From NCBI GenBank assembly GCA_964641715.1, contig CAZXMB010000168.1, positions 1 through 6,574 on the forward strand: a stretch of 6,574 nucleotides of DNA, given 5' to 3'. Positions 5,245 to 6,574 of the stretch are shown here, piece by piece. Both the position numbers and the translations under genes were made by a program. The notes beneath the pieces are model-generated. The model was not told the origin of the DNA. It worked only from the letters and a program-made list of their open reading frames with translations, and ran no database searches. Numbering within the stretch: the stretch's first letter is position 1; each line of letters starts with the position of its first letter. Source of the DNA: CAZXMB01 sp964641715. GTDB lineage: Bacteria > Desulfobacterota > BSN033 > UBA1163.

Positions 5245-6441
5245 ATGTCAGTCCTTTCGAATCGAGCGAAGAGTTTAAAGCCTTCTCCTACGCTTGCCAT
5301 CAATACGAAAGCAAAATCCCTTCAGGCTCAGGGAATCCATGTCATCAGTTTTGGTGCAGGGGAGCCCGATTTTGACACACCTCAGAATATTAAAAAGGCT
5401 GCGGTAAAGGCGATTGAACAGGGATTTACAAAATATACTCCCGTAGGAGGGATTGACGAGTTAAAGGATGCGATTATCAAGAAATTCCAGAGAGATAACA
5501 ATTTAACCTATAAAAGGTCTGAAGTTCTGGTTTCCTGCGGAGGAAAGCATTCCTTTTATAATCTGGCCCAGGCTATTTTCGACCAGGGAGATGAGGTAAT
5601 CATCCCGGCTCCCTTCTGGGTCTCCTATCCTCCCATGGTTGCGCTGGCCGGAGCAACTCCAATCATTGTTGAAACAAAAGAAGAGAAGGGGTTCAAATTA
5701 ATGCTTGAGGATCTTAAAAAGGCCATCACCCCGAAAACGAAGGCATTGATTCTAAACAGCCCCTCCAATCCAACCGGGAGTGCTTACAAAAAAGAAGAAT
5801 TGGAAAAGATTGCAGGGCTTGCCATCTCAAGAAATTTCTTCATAATCTCTGATGAGATCTACGAAAAGATTGTCTACGACCATTTTCGATTTGTAAGTAT
5901 TGCGTCTTTGGGTGAGGAAATCAAAAAGAAGACGATCATTGTCCACGGAGTCGCAAAAACCTATGCGATGACCGGATGGAGAATCGGTTATACTGCCGGA
6001 CCTGAGGAGATCATTGCGGCTATGAGCAATATCCAGAGTCAGAGTACATCCAATCCTACCTCCATCAGCCAGAAGGCTTCTGTAGAGGCACTCATTGGTC
6101 CCCAGGATGAAGTCAAGAAGATGGTTTCTGCATTTGAAGAGAGGCGAAGCTATATTGTAAACCGCCTCAATGAGATTCCGGATGTCCATTGTTTTAAACC
6201 GACTGGGGCCTTCTATGTCTTTCCGAATTTCTCTTCCTATTACGGAAGGTCCTATCAAGGAAAGAAGATTTCAAATTCTACAGAACTTGCTGGCTTCTTC
6301 CTGGATGTGGCCCGGGTGGCTGTTGTCCCCGGGGTGGAGTTCGGCGCTGATGCTTTCGAAAGACTTTCCTATGCCACTTCAATGGAGGATATCAAGGAGG
6401 GATTAAAACGGATCGAAGAATCCCTTAAAAAACTAAGTTAA
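5245..6441 (+). CDS. Pyridoxal-phosphate-dependent aminotransferase, class I, aspartate-aminotransferase-like (AspC type I-gamma)
   Basis: A cytosolic 398-residue enzyme that moves amino groups between an amino acid and a 2-oxo acid. Fold-type I landmarks are all present. They are the N-terminal ISFGAGEPDFDTP (34-46), CGGKHSFYN (98-106), APFWVSYP (122-129), NSPSNPTG (171-178, N175), SDEIYEKIVYD (202-212, with D203 for the PLP ring nitrogen and Y206) and the Schiff-base lysine K238 in GVAKTYAMTGWRIG. R246 would bind the PLP phosphate, and R373 in FERLSYA is the substrate carboxylate arginine. Length and motifs fit the thermophilic-type aspartate aminotransferase group. K101 corresponds to the lysine linked to recognition of acidic side chains there, which favours aspartate/glutamate, though aromatic or branched-chain substrates cannot be excluded. 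It lies 21 nt after the ATPase gene with a near-perfect ribosome site, so the two are probably co-transcribed. Confidence 0.92.
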   Translation: MSVLSNRAKSLKPSPTLAINTKAKSLQAQGIHVISFGAGEPDFDTPQNIKKAAVKAIEQGFTKYTPVGGIDELKDAIIKKFQRDNNLTYKRSEVLVSCGGKHSFYNLAQAIFDQGDEVIIPAPFWVSYPPMVALAGATPIIVETKEEKGFKLMLEDLKKAITPKTKALILNSPSNPTGSAYKKEELEKIAGLAISRNFFIISDEIYEKIVYDHFRFVSIASLGEEIKKKTIIVHGVAKTYAMTGWRIGYTAGPEEIIAAMSNIQSQSTSNPTSISQKASVEALIGPQDEVKKMVSAFEERRSYIVNRLNEIPDVHCFKPTGAFYVFPNFSSYYGRSYQGKKISNSTELAGFFLDVARVAVVPGVEFGADAFERLSYATSMEDIKEGLKRIEESLKKLS

Positions 6442-6448
6442 AAATATC

Positions 6449-6538
6449 AAATGGGAACTGGAAAATAGGAAGTAAGAAGTGGGGAGTGTTAAAAAACCTA
6501 TTTTCTGATTCCCATTTCTTACTTCCCATTTCCCATTT
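6449..6538. repeat. Degenerate heptanucleotide array arranged as an inverted repeat
   Basis: The left arm (6449-6490) reads as six 7-mers: AAATGGG, AACTGGA, AAATAGG, AAGTAAG, AAGTGGG, GAGTGTT. The right arm (6497-6538), read on the minus strand, gives AAATGGG, AAATGGG, AAGTAAG, AAATGGG, AATCAGA, AAATAGG. Both fit a consensus near AARTRGG. With 6456-6483 paired to 6511-6538, a 28-position stem forms with few mismatches and a 27-nt loop. The array begins 7 nt after the aminotransferase stop, so it could end or protect the transcript, but there is no terminal T-tract. No transposase is adjacent. Its class is unknown to me. Confidence 0.7.
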
Positions 6539-6550
6539 ATTATTGTGGTT

Positions 6551-6569
6551 GCCAGTATTGAGCCAGTAT
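6551..6569 (+). repeat. Short direct repeat GCCAGTAT x2 at the window edge
   Basis: GCCAGTAT occurs at 6551-6558 and 6562-6569 with an 11-nt period. It directly follows the heptanucleotide array and may be the start of a longer repeat that continues outside the window. Two short copies alone could be chance. Confidence 0.35.
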
Positions 6570-6574
6570 CTGCT

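Noticed and set aside
5938..5985. Aminotransferase active site has alanine instead of serine before the PLP lysine (A237-K238)
   Set aside because: Alanine is allowed at this position in the class I aminotransferase signature (G/S, hydrophobic, G/S/T/A, then K), and all other key residues are intact, so this is not a sign of lost activity.
5827..6258. Long open frame antisense to the aminotransferase
   Set aside because: No family features or ribosome site, and fully covered by a well-conserved gene. The same applies to antisense frames in the ATPase gene (4378-4722, 4834-5166).
6449..6538. Insertion-sequence terminal inverted repeats or a CRISPR array
   Set aside because: Only a few bases lie between the arms, so no transposase can be enclosed. 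The units are 7 nt and degenerate, without spacers.

Overview
The window looks like a chromosomal segment of an anaerobic bacterium. By eye its base composition is moderate (mid-40s % GC). Gene content and family resemblance suggest a deltaproteobacterial (Desulfobacterota-like) or Nitrospirota-like lineage. The reasons are a System II cytochrome c assembly gene beside a ferredoxin-dependent 2-oxoacid oxidoreductase of the VOR/KOR type, and a stand-alone ArsA/Get3-type ATPase. No phylogenetic marker is present, so the taxon is an inference. Six of the seven proteins are intact members of well-known families, and the seventh (the ACT protein) is a recognisable domain type of unknown ligand.

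Layout. (1) Positions 9-61 hold two hairpins in opposite orientation, each preceded by GTAG. This is the architecture of a REP pair (BIME). It abuts a perfect TATAAT. (2) 117-965 (+) encodes the WWD-domain haem-handling protein of System II cytochrome c maturation. Its start is better placed at an internal ATG than at the upstream TTG. (3) 977-3997 (-) is a compact five-gene operon, read leftward: two-cluster ferredoxin (delta), alpha, beta and gamma subunits of a 2-oxoacid:ferredoxin oxidoreductase, then a tandem ACT-domain protein. Genes overlap or are separated by at most 15 nt, and three successive subunits appear to use non-ATG starts. The operon converges on ccsB with only 11 nt between stops. 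(4) 3998-4266 is a divergent intergenic region of 269 nt. It carries a plausible sigma70-type promoter for the rightward genes, an AT-rich palindrome and short direct repeats. (5) 4267-6441 (+) is a two-gene unit: an ArsA/Get3-family ATPase and a class I PLP-dependent aminotransferase, 21 nt apart with a strong ribosome-binding site. (6) 6442-6574 contains a degenerate heptanucleotide repeat arranged as a large inverted repeat, then a short direct repeat at the window edge.

How the genes may work together. The aminotransferase interconverts amino acids and 2-oxo acids. The oxidoreductase interconverts 2-oxo acids plus CoA with acyl-CoA, CO2 and reduced ferredoxin. The ACT protein could sense an amino acid and tune this exchange. 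Together they would form an amino-acid/2-oxo-acid/acyl-CoA module that could run catabolically or as reductive carboxylation. The family assignments are secure; the metabolic link and the substrate (branched-chain versus other 2-oxo acids) are inference. I found no clearly novel defence or mobile system. The most unusual items are the repeat structures at both ends, the ACT gene fused into the oxidoreductase operon, and the ArsA-like ATPase paired with an aminotransferase instead of arsenic genes.
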